Assembly (NCBI GenBank): GCA_903886975.1
Contig: CAISOB010000036.1
Span: 1-64,000 of the forward strand
Length of the DNA stretch: 64,000 bases
Direction: 5' to 3'
Origin: an uncultured beta proteobacterium
GTDB taxonomy: Bacteria > Pseudomonadota > Gammaproteobacteria > Burkholderiales > Rhodocyclaceae
Under the pieces are notes generated by a model that did no database searches, was not told the origin of the DNA, and saw only the letters and a list, made by a program, of their open reading frames with translations. Of the stretch, positions 35,828 through 46,734 are shown one piece after another; within the stretch, counting starts at the first letter, position 1, and every line of letters begins with the position of its first letter. The position numbers and the translations under genes are program-made.

Positions 35828-36391
35828 TCAGCCCTTGCCGACTTTGCTGCGGCCGTGCACCCACAGCACATCGCCGCGGCCGCCGGCCTTGTTCAAGGCG
35901 CGGCCGAGAACGAACAGCAGATCGGAAAGGCGATTGATATACTTGCGCGCGCTATCGGAAACCTCTTCGCTTTGCGCCAGCGTGACCAGTCGTCGTTCGG
36001 CGCGCCGGCAAACGGTACGGGCCAGATGGGCAAGCGCCGCCGCGTGGGTTCCGCCCGGCAGGATGAACTCCTTGAGCGGACTCAAGCTCGCGTTGAATTG
36101 TGTCACCGCCTCCTCGAGGCGGATGACCTGCGCCGTGCTGATGACTTTGCTGCCGGGCAGACAGAGCTCCCCGCCGAGATCGAACAGGTCGTGCTGGATT
36201 GCCAGCAGCACGGCGCGGACGGTGTCGGGAAGCACTTCGCTGAGCAGGATGCCGAGACTTGAATTGAGTTCGTCGATTTCCCCGATCACCTCGATGCGCA
36301 GGCAATCCTTGGCCACTCTCGAGCCGTCGCCGAGTCCGGTGGTCCCGGCGTCGCCGGTGCGGGTGACAATTTTTGAAAGACGGTTGCCCAT
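35828..36391 (-). CDS. Cob(I)alamin adenosyltransferase, PduO type
   Basis: This 187-aa protein has KIVTRTGDAGTTGLGDGSRV near the N-terminus (ATP site), RIEVIGEIDELNSSLG, and RRAERRLVTLAQ...YINRLSDLLFVLGR with the conserved Arg/Asn pairs of the PduO-type family. It makes adenosylcobalamin from cob(I)alamin and ATP for enzymes such as methylmalonyl-CoA mutase. GAGGA lies 8-9 bases before the ATG and TATAAT about 40 bases before it. Confidence 0.92.
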   Translation of the reverse strand: MGNRLSKIVTRTGDAGTTGLGDGSRVAKDCLRIEVIGEIDELNSSLGILLSEVLPDTVRAVLLAIQHDLFDLGGELCLPGSKVISTAQVIRLEEAVTQFNASLSPLKEFILPGGTHAAALAHLARTVCRRAERRLVTLAQSEEVSDSARKYINRLSDLLFVLGRALNKAGGRGDVLWVHGRSKVGKG

Positions 36392-36429
36392 AAATGGTTT
36401 CCTGAGGAAAATGTCTGGTTGCTCGGCAG

Positions 36430-36435
36430 ATTATA
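36430..36435 (-). promoter_or_regulatory. Consensus -10 box for the cobalamin adenosyltransferase gene
   Basis: TATAAT on the minus strand lies about 38 bases before the ATG. The -35 region is not close to consensus. Confidence 0.4.
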
Positions 36436-36627
36436 GCGGATGCTTTCTCCCGCTTCTTGCCGTGAAAATTTCAAGATTTTTGTCTGCCGCGGCTTGTCAA
36501 TGCTAATGACATATTGCATGCTCTTTCGGTCCCGCGAAGGGTTGGGATGGCCCGTACCATCTGCCGCGTTCGGCGGAGATTCGCCGGCCAAACGTGGTAT
36601 TCTGCTCGCCTCGGAGGGATCACCTTA

Positions 36628-37395
36628 ATGGCGCTAACAATTGACGCCTGCGTTGCCCAGCATCTGGGCGATCGCACGGAGCAGCAGGACCGGGTTGCCC
36701 TTTTGCCGCATCCGAAACAGGGTGGGGTGGCCCTCGCCGTCGTTGCCGACGGAATGGGCGGGCATACCGGCGGAACGCTGGCCGCGCAGCAGGTGATTCA
36801 TACGGCACGCAATAACCTCGAGCAGTTCTCGGTGCGTACGGAATCGCCGCGGAGCATGCTCGAAGCCAGTCTGCATGAGGCGCACATGTTGATCAAGGCC
36901 TCGCGCTTCATCAACGAAAAAGAGCCGCACAGCACGGCCGTCATGTTGCTCCTGCAGCCGGGTAAGGTGAGCTGGGCGCACTGCGGCGACAGCCGGCTCT
37001 ACCGCTTTCGCGGCGAGCTGCCTTTCTTTCGCACCATTGATCATTCCTACGTCGAGCAACTCGTGGCCAGCGGCAAGATCACGCCGGAAGAGGCGCTTGT
37101 TCATCCCAATCGCAATATCCTGATCACCTCGCTCGGTGGCGGTGACATGCCGAAGATCGACTTCGGCGAAGCGCAGGACCTGCAGGCCGGAGATTCTTTC
37201 CTCCTGTGTTCCGACGGTCTCTGGGCCTATTTCGGGGACGCTGAAATAGGCAGCATGCTGGCCACCTATTCGGCGCGCGAGGCCTGCGAACTTCTGCTTA
37301 GCCGGGCACGGCGGCGCGCCAACGGCGAGGGCGATAACGCGTCGCTGGCGATCCTCAAGCTGGTCGAAGCCAAAGGCAAGGGCAAGACCAACTAG
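36628..37395 (+). CDS. PP2C-family protein serine/threonine phosphatase
   Basis: This 255-aa cytoplasmic protein has the PP2C metal and phosphate motifs: DRTEQQDRV near residue 15, VVADGMGGHTGG near 39, WAHCGDSRLYRFR, LLCSDGLWAYF and GDNASLAIL. Such phosphatases use Mn2+/Mg2+ to dephosphorylate Ser/Thr; partner kinases are not seen here. ATG 36628 has GGAGGGAT upstream; the frame runs further upstream but without family similarity. Bacterial PP2C proteins often act with FHA or Hanks-type kinase systems, so the target remains unknown. Confidence 0.9.
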   Translation: MALTIDACVAQHLGDRTEQQDRVALLPHPKQGGVALAVVADGMGGHTGGTLAAQQVIHTARNNLEQFSVRTESPRSMLEASLHEAHMLIKASRFINEKEPHSTAVMLLLQPGKVSWAHCGDSRLYRFRGELPFFRTIDHSYVEQLVASGKITPEEALVHPNRNILITSLGGGDMPKIDFGEAQDLQAGDSFLLCSDGLWAYFGDAEIGSMLATYSAREACELLLSRARRRANGEGDNASLAILKLVEAKGKGKTN

Positions 37396-37473
37396 CGGGT
37401 TATCCTGCAGGACGGCAAACCAAGCAGGCGCGGCGTGATGTTGCCGCGGGACGCTGTTGACCGCGGCCGAGGT

Positions 37474-38934
<1,461 letters not shown>

Positions 38935-39306
38935 CGGCGGCGCCTATAAATAAATGTGGAATCAATAGCATAGGGCGGCAATTATACACGCTTTCCAGCT
39001 TATTCCCGCTGACGTGTCACGCGGCTCAAATGGGTGCACGGGTCCAAGACCGCGAAGCGCGTTGGTGTCGGATTTTGGCCACAGGCCTTCCTTAGTAATA
39101 AATCACTTTAACTTCATGTTTTTTACCTATTGTTTTATAAGGTAAATATTTTTTCAGTGAGTCGTAAAAAATGTTATATAAGTCCTTGTAGTGATTGGAA
39201 AAAATGCGACAAATCGCTTGCGTTGCCAAAATCTTTGCCTTAAAGTGGGGACAAGTGGTGAAAAGTGGGGGTCGGCGATTCCCCGTCAAATCAGCAAGGG
39301 AACTGC
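38935..39306. other. AT-rich promoter region before the division and cell-wall cluster
   Basis: These 372 bases are clearly AT-richer than the flanking DNA (about 39090-39240) and carry the regulatory region of mraZ. Possible promoters are TTGTAG (39186-39191) with ACAAAT 17 bases on, and TTGCGT (39218-39223) with TTAAAG (39240-39245) 16 bases on; the second overlaps the first MraZ box. No gene or RNA was recognised; rnpB-like sequence is absent. Confidence 0.5.
39245..39270 (+). promoter_or_regulatory. MraZ operator: three GTGGNG boxes
   Basis: GTGGGG (39245-39250), GTGGTG (39255-39260) and GTGGGG (39265-39270) repeat at 10-base intervals, 37 bases before the mraZ ATG. MraZ of other bacteria binds such direct repeats and represses its own operon, so autoregulation of the dcw cluster is expected here. 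Confidence 0.85.
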
Positions 39307-39753
39307 ATGTTTCAAGGTGCCGCAGCGCTAAGTCTCGATATCAAGGGTCGCCTGGCCATTCCGGCGCGGCACCGCGAGGCGCTCGTCCAGGCCTCCGATG
39401 GTCATCTGGTGCTGACCGCGCACCCGCATCGCTGTTTGCTGCTCTATCCCTCCGCGGCCTGGGAGCCGATACGCGACAAGGTCCTCGCAGCCTCCAGCCT
39501 GAATTCACAGGCGGCGGCGATCAAGCGCCTGCTGGTCGGCAACGCGCGCGATGAAGCCATGGATTCGGCCGGCCGCCTGCTCGTCGCCCCCGAATTGCGG
39601 CAGTTCGCCCAGCTTGAAAAGCAGGTCTGGCTGGTCGGCCAGGGTAGTCATTTCGAAATCTGGTCCGATGCCGGCTGGCAGAAGCAGCAGGAAGTCTTCT
39701 TCGCCATGGGCGATCAGTCCTTGCCTCCGGGCCTTGAGGATCTGGCGCTGTGA
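39307..39753 (+). CDS. mraZ: Transcriptional regulator MraZ
   Basis: This 148-aa protein has two SpoVT/AbrB-like halves: [19 protein letters not shown] near the N-terminus and [17 protein letters not shown] in the second half, both with the conserved DxKGR/DxxGR turn. MraZ forms a ring that binds repeated boxes in its own promoter and controls the dcw cluster. ATG 39307 has AAGGG 6 bases upstream; the frame upstream of it runs through the operator and is not used. Its stop overlaps the GTG of rsmH. Confidence 0.94.
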   Translation: MFQGAAALSLDIKGRLAIPARHREALVQASDGHLVLTAHPHRCLLLYPSAAWEPIRDKVLAASSLNSQAAAIKRLLVGNARDEAMDSAGRLLVAPELRQFAQLEKQVWLVGQGSHFEIWSDAGWQKQQEVFFAMGDQSLPPGLEDLAL

Positions 39754-40703
39754 GTCCCCGGACGCAGCACCTGACGGTACTGCTGCGGGAAGCGGTCGAT
39801 GCGCTGGAAATCAGGCCCTCCGGCATCTATGTCGACGCGACTTTCGGGCGTGGCGGACACAGCCGCGCGATCCTTGAACGCCTGGCTCCGAACGGGCGGC
39901 TGCTCGCGCTCGACTGCGACCCGCAAGCCGTGGCCGCGGGACGCGAGATCAAGGACAAGCGATTGACCCTGCTGCACAGCCGTTTCGGCGAACTTGCCGC
40001 GACGCTGCAGCAGGCGGGAATCGAAGCGGTGGACGGCGTGCTCCTCGATATCGGGGTGTCGTCGCCACAGCTCGATGAGGGAGAGCGAGGCTTCAGCTTT
40101 CGCTTTGATGCGCCGCTCGACATGCGCATGGACACCACGCAGGGCGAGACGGCGGCTTCGTTTCTGGCGATTGCCGGAATTAAAGAAATCACGGAGGTCA
40201 TTAGAAACTATGGCGAAGAACGGTTTGCTTTCCAGATTGCAAAGAAGATTGTGGCTGCTCGGAGCGAACGGCCTGTTGCAACCACCGGCGAACTCGCCGC
40301 GCTTGTACGCGAGGCCGTGCGGACCCGCGAGCCCGGCCAGGATCCGGCGACGCGTACCTTTCAGGCTTTACGGATTTTCGTCAATCAAGAGCTCGAGCAA
40401 CTGGCTCTAGTCTTGCCGCAGGCGACGAACATCCTGAAGGACGGCGGGCGGCTCGTGGTGATCAGCTTTCACTCGCTTGAGGATCGCATCGTCAAGCGTT
40501 ACCTGCGCGAACAGGCGAGCAGCGACACCTTGCCGAAGAACCTGCCTTTGCGTTCGGTCGATCTGCCGCGCGCCAAGTTACGCCTCGTCGGCAAACCGGT
40601 CAAGGCCGGCGCCGACGAAGTCGCCGCCAATCCGCGCGCGCGCAGTGCAGTGATGCGCATTGCCGAAAAATGCGGCGACGACCGGTCGGCAGAGGCGAAC
40701 TGA
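39750..40703 (+). CDS. rsmH: 16S rRNA (cytosine(1402)-N(4))-methyltransferase
   Basis: This 317-aa protein has the SAM-binding start [16 protein letters not shown] near residue 28, [23 protein letters not shown] (split around the catalytic region), and [18 protein letters not shown] near the C-terminus. It methylates C1402 of 16S rRNA. The GTG start overlaps the mraZ stop (GTGA). Confidence 0.95.
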   Translation: MSPRTQHLTVLLREAVDALEIRPSGIYVDATFGRGGHSRAILERLAPNGRLLALDCDPQAVAAGREIKDKRLTLLHSRFGELAATLQQAGIEAVDGVLLDIGVSSPQLDEGERGFSFRFDAPLDMRMDTTQGETAASFLAIAGIKEITEVIRNYGEERFAFQIAKKIVAARSERPVATTGELAALVREAVRTREPGQDPATRTFQALRIFVNQELEQLALVLPQATNILKDGGRLVVISFHSLEDRIVKRYLREQASSDTLPKNLPLRSVDLPRAKLRLVGKPVKAGADEVAANPRARSAVMRIAEKCGDDRSAEAN

Positions 40704-40704
40704 A

Positions 40705-40980
40705 ATGTTGCGCCTCAATCTGCTCCTGCTGCTCGCCGCGGTTTTTTGCGCGCTTGGCGTGGTGACCTCGCAGCACCAGGCGCGCAAGCTCTTCCAAGCG
40801 CTCGAGAGCGAACAGGACAGAGCCAGGCAACTCGAAGTCGAGTTCGGCCAGCTGCAACTCGAACTGTCGACCTGGGCGACCTCGCCACGCATCGAAAAAA
40901 TCGCCCGCGACAAGCTCAAGATGCGCACGCCGGAAGCGTCCCGAATCATCAGCGCCAACTCGGGAGCCACCGCGCAATGA
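40705..40980 (+). CDS. ftsL: Cell division protein FtsL
   Basis: This 91-aa single-pass protein has an N-terminal membrane helix (LNLLLLLAAVFCALGVVTS) and a periplasmic coiled coil (QARKLFQALESEQDRARQLEVEF in two parts), then RIEKIARDKLKM. FtsL joins FtsB and FtsQ and activates FtsWI at the septum. Sequence is weakly conserved but size, topology and place between rsmH and ftsI identify it. Its TGA overlaps the ftsI ATG. Confidence 0.9.
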   Translation: MLRLNLLLLLAAVFCALGVVTSQHQARKLFQALESEQDRARQLEVEFGQLQLELSTWATSPRIEKIARDKLKMRTPEASRIISANSGATAQ

Positions 40981-42764
40981 TGAGTTTCAAGGCGCCGCGG
41001 GCACACAAGTTCGCCGAGAGTCCGGTACTCAAGCTACGCTTGCCGACCTGGCGTTCGCGCCTAGTGGCCTTGCTCATTTTGTCATGCTTCGCCTTGCTCA
41101 TCGGCCGTTCGTTCTATTTGCAAGTTCTCAACAACGATTTCCTGCAAGAAAAGGGCGATTCGCGCTACCGCCGCGACCTCGAGATCTCCGCTTCGCGCGG
41201 CCGCATCGTCGATCGCAACGGCGACGTGCTGGCCGTCTCGACACCGATGAAGTCGATCTGGGCGATTCCCGCCGATGCGCATCTGACGCCGCAACAAGCC
41301 CAGCAACTTGCTGCACTGCTCGAAATGGACGGCAAGGAACTCTCGCGCCGGCTGACCAGCGACAAGTCCTTCGTTTTTCTCAAGCGTCAGTTGCCGCCCG
41401 ACGTCGGAGAACGCGTCGCCGTATTGAAACTGCCGGGTATCGGCGAGGACAAGGAATATCGCCGCTACTATCCGAGCGGCGAAATGACCGCGCACATGGT
41501 CGGTTTCACCGGCGTCGACGACAAGGGTCTTGAGGGCGTCGAGCTGGCGTTTCAGGGGCAGCTGCTCGGACACGCCGGCAGCCGCACGGTGATCAAGGAC
41601 AGGCGCGGGCAGATCGTCGAAGACGTCGGCTCGATCAAGCCGCCCCAGGACGGCAAGGACATTCATCTCGCGCTCGACTCGAAAATCCAGTATCTCGCTT
41701 ACAGCCAGTTGAAACAGGCGGTCGTCGACTACAACGCCAAGGCCGGCGGCGCCGTCGTCATCGACACCAAGAGCGGCGAAATCCTGGCGCTGGCCAACTG
41801 GCCGACCTACAACCCGAACAACCGTGAGCGCCTCTCCGGGTCGCAACTGCGTAACCGCGCCGTGACCGACAGCTTCGAGCCGGGCTCGACCCTCAAACCC
41901 TTCACCATCGCCGAGGCGCTCGAGACCGGCAAGGTGCGTTTCGACACCGTCATCGACTGCGCGCCGGGCAAGCTGACCATAGGAACGGCGACGATTTCCG
42001 ACGCGCATTCGCACGGCGCGCTCACCGTCGCGCAGGTGATCCAGAAGTCGTCGAACGTCGGCGCCGCGAAAATCGCCGCGCTGCTGACGCCGACGCAGAT
42101 GTGGGACACCTTCGACGCCGTCGGCTTCGGCCAGATCTCGCACCTCGGCTTCCCCGGTGAAGTCGGCGGTCGCCTGCGCCCGTGGAAGACCTGGCGGCCG
42201 ATCGAGCAGGCCACCATGGCTTATGGTCATGGCATATCGGTGTCCCTGCTGCAACTGGCGCGCGCATACACCGTCTTCGCGCGCGAAGGCGACATCATCC
42301 CGCTCTCGCTGACCAAGACCGATGCGCCGCCGGTCGGAACGACAACGGTGTTCAGCCAGCAAACGGTGCGCGAGATGCGCGCCATGCTCGAAATGGCCGT
42401 GCAGGCCGGCGGCACCGCGCCGCGCGCGCAAATTCCCGGCTATCGCGTCGCCGGCAAGACGGGCACCGCCTACAAGCTCGAAGGCGGCCAGTACGCCAAG
42501 AAATATGTCGCATCCTTCGTCGGCTTTGCGCCGGCTTCCGACCCGCGCCTGATCGTCGCCATCATGATCGACGAACCCGCCGGCTTGCAGCATTTCGGCG
42601 GCGACGTCGCCGGTCCGGCGTTTGCCGCGTTGATGGGCGGCGCCTTGCGCACGCTCGGGATTCCGCCGGATGCGTCGCAACACCCGGATGGCAGCGTGGC
42701 AGGAATGCAGGTGGCATTGAGCGGCGAAGCGGCGAAGAAACCGGCAGTAAAGGAGAAGATGTGA
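40977..42764 (+). CDS. ftsI: Peptidoglycan D,D-transpeptidase FtsI (PBP3)
   Basis: This 595-aa class B penicillin-binding protein has a short cytoplasmic start, one membrane helix (LVALLILSCFALLIG), a dimerisation domain (SASRGRIVDRNGDVLAVS) and a transpeptidase domain with STLK (nucleophile Ser304), SSN and KTGTA. It cross-links septal peptidoglycan with FtsW. ATG 40977 overlaps the ftsL stop (ATGA). AGGAG within its last codons serves murE. Confidence 0.95.
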   Translation: MMSFKAPRAHKFAESPVLKLRLPTWRSRLVALLILSCFALLIGRSFYLQVLNNDFLQEKGDSRYRRDLEISASRGRIVDRNGDVLAVSTPMKSIWAIPADAHLTPQQAQQLAALLEMDGKELSRRLTSDKSFVFLKRQLPPDVGERVAVLKLPGIGEDKEYRRYYPSGEMTAHMVGFTGVDDKGLEGVELAFQGQLLGHAGSRTVIKDRRGQIVEDVGSIKPPQDGKDIHLALDSKIQYLAYSQLKQAVVDYNAKAGGAVVIDTKSGEILALANWPTYNPNNRERLSGSQLRNRAVTDSFEPGSTLKPFTIAEALETGKVRFDTVIDCAPGKLTIGTATISDAHSHGALTVAQVIQKSSNVGAAKIAALLTPTQMWDTFDAVGFGQISHLGFPGEVGGRLRPWKTWRPIEQATMAYGHGISVSLLQLARAYTVFAREGDIIPLSLTKTDAPPVGTTTVFSQQTVREMRAMLEMAVQAGGTAPRAQIPGYRVAGKTGTAYKLEGGQYAKKYVASFVGFAPASDPRLIVAIMIDEPAGLQHFGGDVAGPAFAALMGGALRTLGIPPDASQHPDGSVAGMQVALSGEAAKKPAVKEKM

Positions 42765-44254
42765 GCGCGGCGACCACGCCTATTATCGATGCGGCCATTG
42801 CGCTGATGGCGCAGCTCGCGGCGCTCGGCGTGCAGCCCGCTGGCGTCGCCGACGACAGCCGCGAGGTGTGCCGTGGCGATCTGTTCATCGCCTATCCCGG
42901 GCATACGAACGACGGGCGCAACTATATTCCCGACGCCATCGCGCGCGGCGCCTGCGCGGTTGTGTGGGAGCGCAGCGGCGAATTTTCGTGGAAGGCCGAG
43001 TGGCGCGTTGCCAACCTGGCGGCGAGCGGCTTGCGGCAACTGTGCGGGCCGCTGGCGCACGCCTATTTCGGCCAGCCGAGCGAGCGGCTGTCGCTGATCG
43101 CCATCACCGGCACCAACGGCAAGACCAGCATCAGCCAGTGGCTGGGCCATGCCCACCCGCGCCGCTGTGCAATCATCGGCACGCTCGGCGCCGGCTTTTC
43201 CGAGCACCTCGTCGAGACCGGCTTTACGACACCCGAAGCGACGACGCTGACCCGCTATCTCGCCGAATTCGCCGCGCACGAGGCGCAAGCGTGCGCGCTT
43301 GAAGCGAGTTCGATCGGCATCGAGGAAGGCCGGCTTGACAGCGCGCGCGTTGACGTCGCGGTGTTCACCAACCTGACGCGCGACCATCTCGACTATCACG
43401 GGACGATGGAACGCTATGCGCTGGCCAAGGAGAAGCTGTTCACCTGGCCGCGCCTGCGCCTTGCGGTGGTCAATCTCGACGATCCGTTCGGCGTGCACCT
43501 TGCCGACGTGACGACGGCGATGAAGGTCATCGGCTACACGCAAGATGCGGCGGCGCATGCGCGCCAGGGCATGATCTGCGCCGAGAACATCGAGGAGACG
43601 ATGGCCGGCCTGCGCTTCCGGCTTTCCGCGCCCACCGGCCGGGCGCTGGTCGAGACCGGACTGCTCGGCCGCTACAACGTTTCCAATCTGCTGGCCGTGG
43701 CCGCCGTGCTGATCGACGCCGGCTTGTCGCCGGAGAAAGTCGCCGAGCGTCTCGCCGCGCTGCCTTCTCCGCCGGGGCGGCTGGAGAAGATCGGCGGCCA
43801 CAACGAACCCCTGATCGTCGTCGATTATGCGCATACCCCGGATGCCTTGCAAAACGCCCTGGGCGCGCTGCGCGCCGTGGCCAGCGCGCGCGGCGCGAAT
43901 CTTGTCGCCGTGTTCGGCTGCGGCGGCGATCGCGATCGCGGCAAGCGGCCGCTGATGGGAAGCATCGCCATGCGACTCGCCGACCGCGTCGTGTTGACCA
44001 GCGACAATCCGCGCAGCGAAGACGCGCAGGCCATCATCGACGAAATCCGTGTCGCGGCGGCCGGCGCCGAGGTTATCGCCGACCGCGCGCAGGCCATTCG
44101 TCAGACGATACTCGCCGCCCATCCGGCGGACGTGATCCTGCTTGCCGGCAAGGGTCACGAGCCGTATCAGGAAATTGCCGGCGTGCGCCGCCCCTTCTCG
44201 GACGTCAATGAAGCGCGCGCGGCGCTGGCCGCGCGCCGGGAGACGACAGCATGA
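42761..44254 (+). CDS. murE: UDP-N-acetylmuramoyl-L-alanyl-D-glutamate--2,6-diaminopimelate ligase
   Basis: This 497-aa Mur ligase has the ATP loop ITGTNGKTSISQW near residue 112, LTRDHLDYHGTME, VVDYAHTPDAL, and SDNPRSED, the DNPR motif marking meso-diaminopimelate as substrate. It adds the third residue of the stem peptide in the cytoplasm. GTG 42761 overlaps the ftsI stop, with AAAGGAG upstream; it overlaps murF by 4 bases. Confidence 0.95.
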   Translation: MSAATTPIIDAAIALMAQLAALGVQPAGVADDSREVCRGDLFIAYPGHTNDGRNYIPDAIARGACAVVWERSGEFSWKAEWRVANLAASGLRQLCGPLAHAYFGQPSERLSLIAITGTNGKTSISQWLGHAHPRRCAIIGTLGAGFSEHLVETGFTTPEATTLTRYLAEFAAHEAQACALEASSIGIEEGRLDSARVDVAVFTNLTRDHLDYHGTMERYALAKEKLFTWPRLRLAVVNLDDPFGVHLADVTTAMKVIGYTQDAAAHARQGMICAENIEETMAGLRFRLSAPTGRALVETGLLGRYNVSNLLAVAAVLIDAGLSPEKVAERLAALPSPPGRLEKIGGHNEPLIVVDYAHTPDALQNALGALRAVASARGANLVAVFGCGGDRDRGKRPLMGSIAMRLADRVVLTSDNPRSEDAQAIIDEIRVAAAGAEVIADRAQAIRQTILAAHPADVILLAGKGHEPYQEIAGVRRPFSDVNEARAALAARRETTA

Positions 44255-45639
44255 GCGCGATGATGGATCTCATTGCCGCCGCGGCGGCAACCGGCGGAAC
44301 CCTGATCGGTGACAATCCTTCCTTCTTCGGCGTGTCGACCGACAGTCGCGCCGTTGCCGCGGGAGAGCTCTTTGTCGCCCTGCGCGGCGAGCACTTCGAC
44401 GGCCATGAGTTCGTCGCGGCGGCGAAGGAACGCGGCGCCGTTGCCGCGCTGGTTGACGCGCAAGCGGCGGAGGGCCTCAAGTCCTTCGGCCTGCCGCTCG
44501 TCAGCGTTGCCGATACGCGGCTCGCGCTCGGCGCGCTCGCCGCCAAATGGCGCGCGCGCTTCAGCCTGCCGCTTGTCGCCGTGACCGGCAGCAACGGCAA
44601 GACGACGACCAAGGAAATGCTGGCCAGCATCATGAAGGCGGCGTTCGGCGAAACCGTGCTGGTCACGCAGGGCAATTTCAACAACGACATCGGCATGCCG
44701 CTGACGCTGCTCAAATTGCATGCCGGCCACCGCGCCGCGGTCATCGAGATGGGCATGAACCATCCGGGCGAGATTGCCGCCCTGACGCGCATTGCGCGCC
44801 CGACGGTAGCCGTGGTGACCAATGCCCAGCGCGCGCACCTGGCCGGCATGGGAACGCTGGCCTCGATCGCCACGGAAAAAGGCAGCGTGTTCAGGGGGCT
44901 CACCGAGCAGGGCGTGGCGGTATTCAATCTCGACGATCCGTGGGCCGATTTGTGGCGGGCGCTCTGCGCCAATCACCGCATCCTCAACTTCTCGTTTTTG
45001 CACACCGCCGAGGTCTGCGGCAGCTATCAGGCGCACGGGCTCGACAACCGCCTGACCATTGCGGCGCAGGGTGAGCAGATCGAAGTCGCGTTGTCCCTGC
45101 CGGGCGCGCACAACGCGCGCAACGCCGCCGCGGCGGCGACGGCGGCGATCGCTGCCGGTGTCTCGCTCGCCGCGGTGCGCCAGGGTCTCAGCGATTTCAG
45201 AGGCATCAAGGGTCGGCTGCAGCGGCGGGCCGGGCTGAACGGTTCGGTGCTGCTCGACGATACCTATAACGCCAATCCCGATTCGGTTCGCGCCGGCATC
45301 GATGTGCTGGCGTCGACCATCGGCCGCAAGATTCTGGTGCTCGGCGACATGGGCGAGATCGGCGACATGAGCGGCCAATTCCACGACGAAGTCGGCGGCT
45401 ATGCCAAGAGCCAGGGCGTCGATTTACTGTTCGCCTTCGGCGATTCGAGCGTGCTCGCGGCGCACAACTTCGGCGCCGGCGGACGGCACTTCACCCAGCT
45501 CAAGGATCTGCTCGATGCCGTGAGCGGCGAGCTCACGCCGGACACGACGGTGCTCGTCAAGGGTTCGCGCTTCATGCGCATGGAACGAGTGGCCGATGCG
45601 CTGAGCACAGCCCCGGCGCCATCGGGAGGGGAGCACTGA
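44251..45639 (+). CDS. murF: UDP-N-acetylmuramoyl-tripeptide--D-alanyl-D-alanine ligase
   Basis: This 462-aa Mur ligase has [21 protein letters not shown] near the start, the ATP loop [44 protein letters not shown] and LGDMGEIGD. It joins D-Ala-D-Ala to the tripeptide precursor. The ATG overlaps the murE stop and its own stop shares a base with the mraY ATG. Confidence 0.95.
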   Translation: MSAMMDLIAAAAATGGTLIGDNPSFFGVSTDSRAVAAGELFVALRGEHFDGHEFVAAAKERGAVAALVDAQAAEGLKSFGLPLVSVADTRLALGALAAKWRARFSLPLVAVTGSNGKTTTKEMLASIMKAAFGETVLVTQGNFNNDIGMPLTLLKLHAGHRAAVIEMGMNHPGEIAALTRIARPTVAVVTNAQRAHLAGMGTLASIATEKGSVFRGLTEQGVAVFNLDDPWADLWRALCANHRILNFSFLHTAEVCGSYQAHGLDNRLTIAAQGEQIEVALSLPGAHNARNAAAAATAAIAAGVSLAAVRQGLSDFRGIKGRLQRRAGLNGSVLLDDTYNANPDSVRAGIDVLASTIGRKILVLGDMGEIGDMSGQFHDEVGGYAKSQGVDLLFAFGDSSVLAAHNFGAGGRHFTQLKDLLDAVSGELTPDTTVLVKGSRFMRMERVADALSTAPAPSGGEH

Positions 45640-46733
45640 TGCTGCTCATCCTGTCGCAATGGCTGGCGCAGGACCTGCACCTGCGCGCCTTCAACGTTTT
45701 CGGCTACATCACGCTGCGTACCGTGCTCGCGGCGATGACCGCGCTGATCATTTCGTTCATCGCCGGGCCGCCCGTCATCCGCTGGCTGGCCGCCAAGAAG
45801 GTCGGTCAGGCGGTGCGCCTGGACGGCCCGCAGACGCATCTCGTCAAGTCCGGCACGCCGACCATGGGCGGCGCGCTGATCCTCATCGCCATCGGCGTCA
45901 CCACGCTGCTCTGGGCGGACCTTTCCAACCGTTACGTATGGGTGCTGCTGATCGTCACGCTGGGCTTCGGTGCGATCGGCTGGTACGACGACTGGCGGAA
46001 GGTCGTCTATCGCGACCCGAAGGGACTCGCCAGCCGCTGGAAGTATTTCTGGCAGTCGCTGATCGGGCTGGCGGTGGCCGTTTATCTCGCGATGTCGGCG
46101 AACATTCCGGCGCAGACCGAATTGATCGTCCCCTTTTTCAAATCCGTCAACTACCCGCTCGGCATTGTCGGCTTCATCGTGCTGACCTACCTCGTCGTCG
46201 TCGGCACCAGCAACGCGGTCAATCTGACCGACGGCCTCGACGGCCTGGCGATCATGCCGACGGTAATGATCGCCGGCGCCTTGGCCATTTTCGCCTATGT
46301 CGCCGGCAGCGCGGTGTTCTCGCGCTATCTGCTCATGCCCTATATACCGGGCGCCGGCGAGCTCGCCATCTTCCTCGGCGCGATGGCCGGTGCCGGGCTG
46401 GGCTTCCTGTGGTTCAACGCCTATCCGGCCGAAGTGTTCATGGGCGACGTCGGCGCGCTGGCCCTGGGCGGCGCCCTCGGCACCGTCGCGGTGATCGTGC
46501 GCCAGGAAATCGTCCTGGCGATCATGGGCGGCGTCTTCGTCGCCGAGACCTTGTCGGTTGCGGCGCAGGTCCTCTATTTCAAATACAGCGGCGGCAAACG
46601 GATTTTCCGCATGGCGCCCTTGCACCACCACTACGAACTCGGCGGCTGGAAAGAGACGCAGGTCGTCGTTCGATTCTGGATCATCACCATCATGCTGGTG
46701 CTGGTCGGTCTGTCGACACTGAAACTGCGCTGA
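45639..46733 (+). CDS. mraY: Phospho-N-acetylmuramoyl-pentapeptide-transferase
   Basis: This 364-aa inner-membrane protein has about ten helices. [11 protein letters not shown], the YDDWRK Asp pair, [13 protein letters not shown], the [19 protein letters not shown] catalytic region and [15 protein letters not shown] are all present. It transfers phospho-MurNAc-pentapeptide to undecaprenyl phosphate to make lipid I, with Mg2+. Confidence 0.96.
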   Translation: MLLILSQWLAQDLHLRAFNVFGYITLRTVLAAMTALIISFIAGPPVIRWLAAKKVGQAVRLDGPQTHLVKSGTPTMGGALILIAIGVTTLLWADLSNRYVWVLLIVTLGFGAIGWYDDWRKVVYRDPKGLASRWKYFWQSLIGLAVAVYLAMSANIPAQTELIVPFFKSVNYPLGIVGFIVLTYLVVVGTSNAVNLTDGLDGLAIMPTVMIAGALAIFAYVAGSAVFSRYLLMPYIPGAGELAIFLGAMAGAGLGFLWFNAYPAEVFMGDVGALALGGALGTVAVIVRQEIVLAIMGGVFVAETLSVAAQVLYFKYSGGKRIFRMAPLHHHYELGGWKETQVVVRFWIITIMLVLVGLSTLKLR

Positions 46734-46734
46734 C

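Noticed and set aside
36514..36627. N-terminal extension of the PP2C phosphatase
   Set aside because: The extra residues are Arg-rich without family similarity, while ATG 36628 has a good GGAGGG site and a typical PP2C start.
38935..39306. RNase P RNA or other structured RNA before mraZ
   Set aside because: Some bacteria have rnpB here, but I found none of its conserved segments; the region is better explained by promoters and MraZ boxes.
42182..42760. Long open frame upstream of murE in the murE frame
   Set aside because: It lies inside ftsI in another frame; the GTG at 42761 with AAAGGAG upstream is the real start.
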